DNA of 64,000 nt from Fontibacterium subtropicum (lineage in GTDB: Bacteria; Pseudomonadota; Alphaproteobacteria; Pelagibacterales; Pelagibacteraceae). Every line of letters begins with the position of its first letter. The first letter of the stretch is position 1. The stretch is from the NCBI GenBank assembly GCA_965235415.1, contig CBDDXD010000001.1, positions 248,001 through 312,000 of the forward strand, written 5' to 3'. The notes under the pieces are model-generated. The model was not told where the DNA came from. It saw nothing but the letters and a program-made list of their open reading frames with translations, and made no database searches. Both the position numbers and the translations under genes were made by a program. Shown piece after piece: positions 63,680-64,000 of this stretch.

Positions 63680-64000
63680 ATGCTAAGAAAAATATTTCCT
63701 AGAACTTTACTTTTTAGATCATTACTAATTGTAATAGCCCCAATAATACTTATTCAAATTGTTGTGGGAGGTGTTTTTTTTGATAGCATCTGGTACAAAA
63801 CAAATAGAGGGTTAGTTAGATCTGCTGCTAACGAAATAAATACATTCTTAGCCCTCTACCCCGAATATAAACAAAGAAACAAAAGTAATGAATTAATTAA
63901 TATTTACAAAGATAAAAGTGGCATAATAATTTCAATCAAAAAAGAAACTCAGCAGCTTCCGTCTACCGAAACAGTAAAATGGTACAGTTTGTATGACAAA
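63680..64000 (+). CDS. Sensor histidine kinase (EnvZ-like), N-terminal part, runs off the window
   Basis: The 107 codons visible from the ATG at 63680 start with a basic LRKIFPRTLLFRSLLIVIAP and a membrane helix (about 12-34, ending VVGGVFF), then a periplasmic stretch (SIWYKTNRGLVRSAANEINTFLALYPEYK onward). This resembles the EnvZ-type sensors. The kinase core lies outside the window, so the assignment depends on position right after the response-regulator gene. Confidence 0.85.
   Translation, partial: MLRKIFPRTLLFRSLLIVIAPIILIQIVVGGVFFDSIWYKTNRGLVRSAANEINTFLALYPEYKQRNKSNELINIYKDKSGIIISIKKETQQLPSTETVKWYSLYDK

Noticed and set aside
1..64000. CRISPR arrays, insertion sequences, prophage, defence or toxin-antitoxin genes
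   Set aside because: Searched by eye on both strands; no regularly spaced repeats, transposase, integrase or att-like duplications were seen.

Overview
This window looks like a stretch of chromosome from a streamlined, very AT-rich alphaproteobacterium, most probably of the SAR11 / Pelagibacterales type. The grounds are the strong A+T bias (poly-A and poly-T runs even inside genes), nearly gap-free gene packing with many 1 to 11 base overlaps, the alphaproteobacterial flavour of the proteins (sigma-70, FtsZ, uvr genes, MlaA/MlaC, ELM1-family protein) and a SAM-II type riboswitch in front of methionine genes. The clade assignment is inferred from gene content and sequence style, not from a tree. 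No phage, insertion sequence, CRISPR array, toxin or defence island is visible: this is core chromosome.

Layout. 1-4.0 kb (minus): a TAXI-type TRAP transporter (binding protein, fused permease, DUF1850 protein) running into the start of aconitase, which leaves the window. 4.2-6.6 kb: msrB and a PaaI-like thioesterase (plus), then LysE, AzlC and AzlD amino-acid exporters (minus). 6.7-11.1 kb (plus): a SAM-II type riboswitch with a terminator/antiterminator, followed by overlapping metF-metE-metZ. 11.1-15.1 kb: ferredoxin-like protein, SDR enzyme, fumC, AsmA-like protein. 15.2-19.2 kb: uvrD/pcrA helicase (frameshifted) and aminopeptidase P. 19.1-40.4 kb (minus): a large division and cell-wall cluster in transcription order mraZ, ftsZ, rsmH, ftsL, ftsI, murE, murF, mraY, murD, ftsW, murG, murC, murB, ddl, ftsQ, ftsA, lpxC, bamD, ligA. 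40.65-41.02 kb: RNase P RNA. 41.1-43.3 kb: cell-wall amidase, mlaA, mlaC, and a CAU-anticodon tRNA. 43.4-47.5 kb (minus): yqeY-dnaG-rpoD. 47.65-52.1 kb (plus): carA-carB. 52.1-55.9 kb: 2OG-Fe(II) oxygenase, ELM1-like protein, trxB, class I aminotransferase. 55.9-61.6 kb (plus): uvrB, a pteridine-reductase-like SDR, folB-like, uvrC, pgsA. 61.6-64 kb: ilvE (minus, frameshifted), then a MarR regulator, an OmpR-type response regulator and the start of its sensor kinase (plus).

How the genes work together. The met operon makes the folate methyl donor (MetF), transfers it to homocysteine without B12 (MetE) and makes homocysteine from O-succinylhomoserine and sulfide (MetZ), all behind one SAM sensor. 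The division cluster supplies the lipid II pathway, the septal synthase and core divisome, lipid A commitment (LpxC) and outer-membrane assembly (BamD).

Most notable points. (1) Four conserved genes (uvrD, ligA, murE, ilvE) are each broken by what reads as exactly one extra base, and each restores to a full-length protein when one base is removed; sequence error is the simplest explanation. (2) The SAM-II type switch has a predicted mutually exclusive terminator/antiterminator. (3) DnaG has lost three of the four usual ligands of its zinc finger. (4) The SDR beside folB carries both hallmarks of the FolM/PTR1 pteridine reductases. (5) ftsZ sits between mraZ and rsmH instead of after ftsA. I did not find a convincing wholly new system. 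No stretch longer than 300 bases lacks a gene once RNase P RNA is counted.
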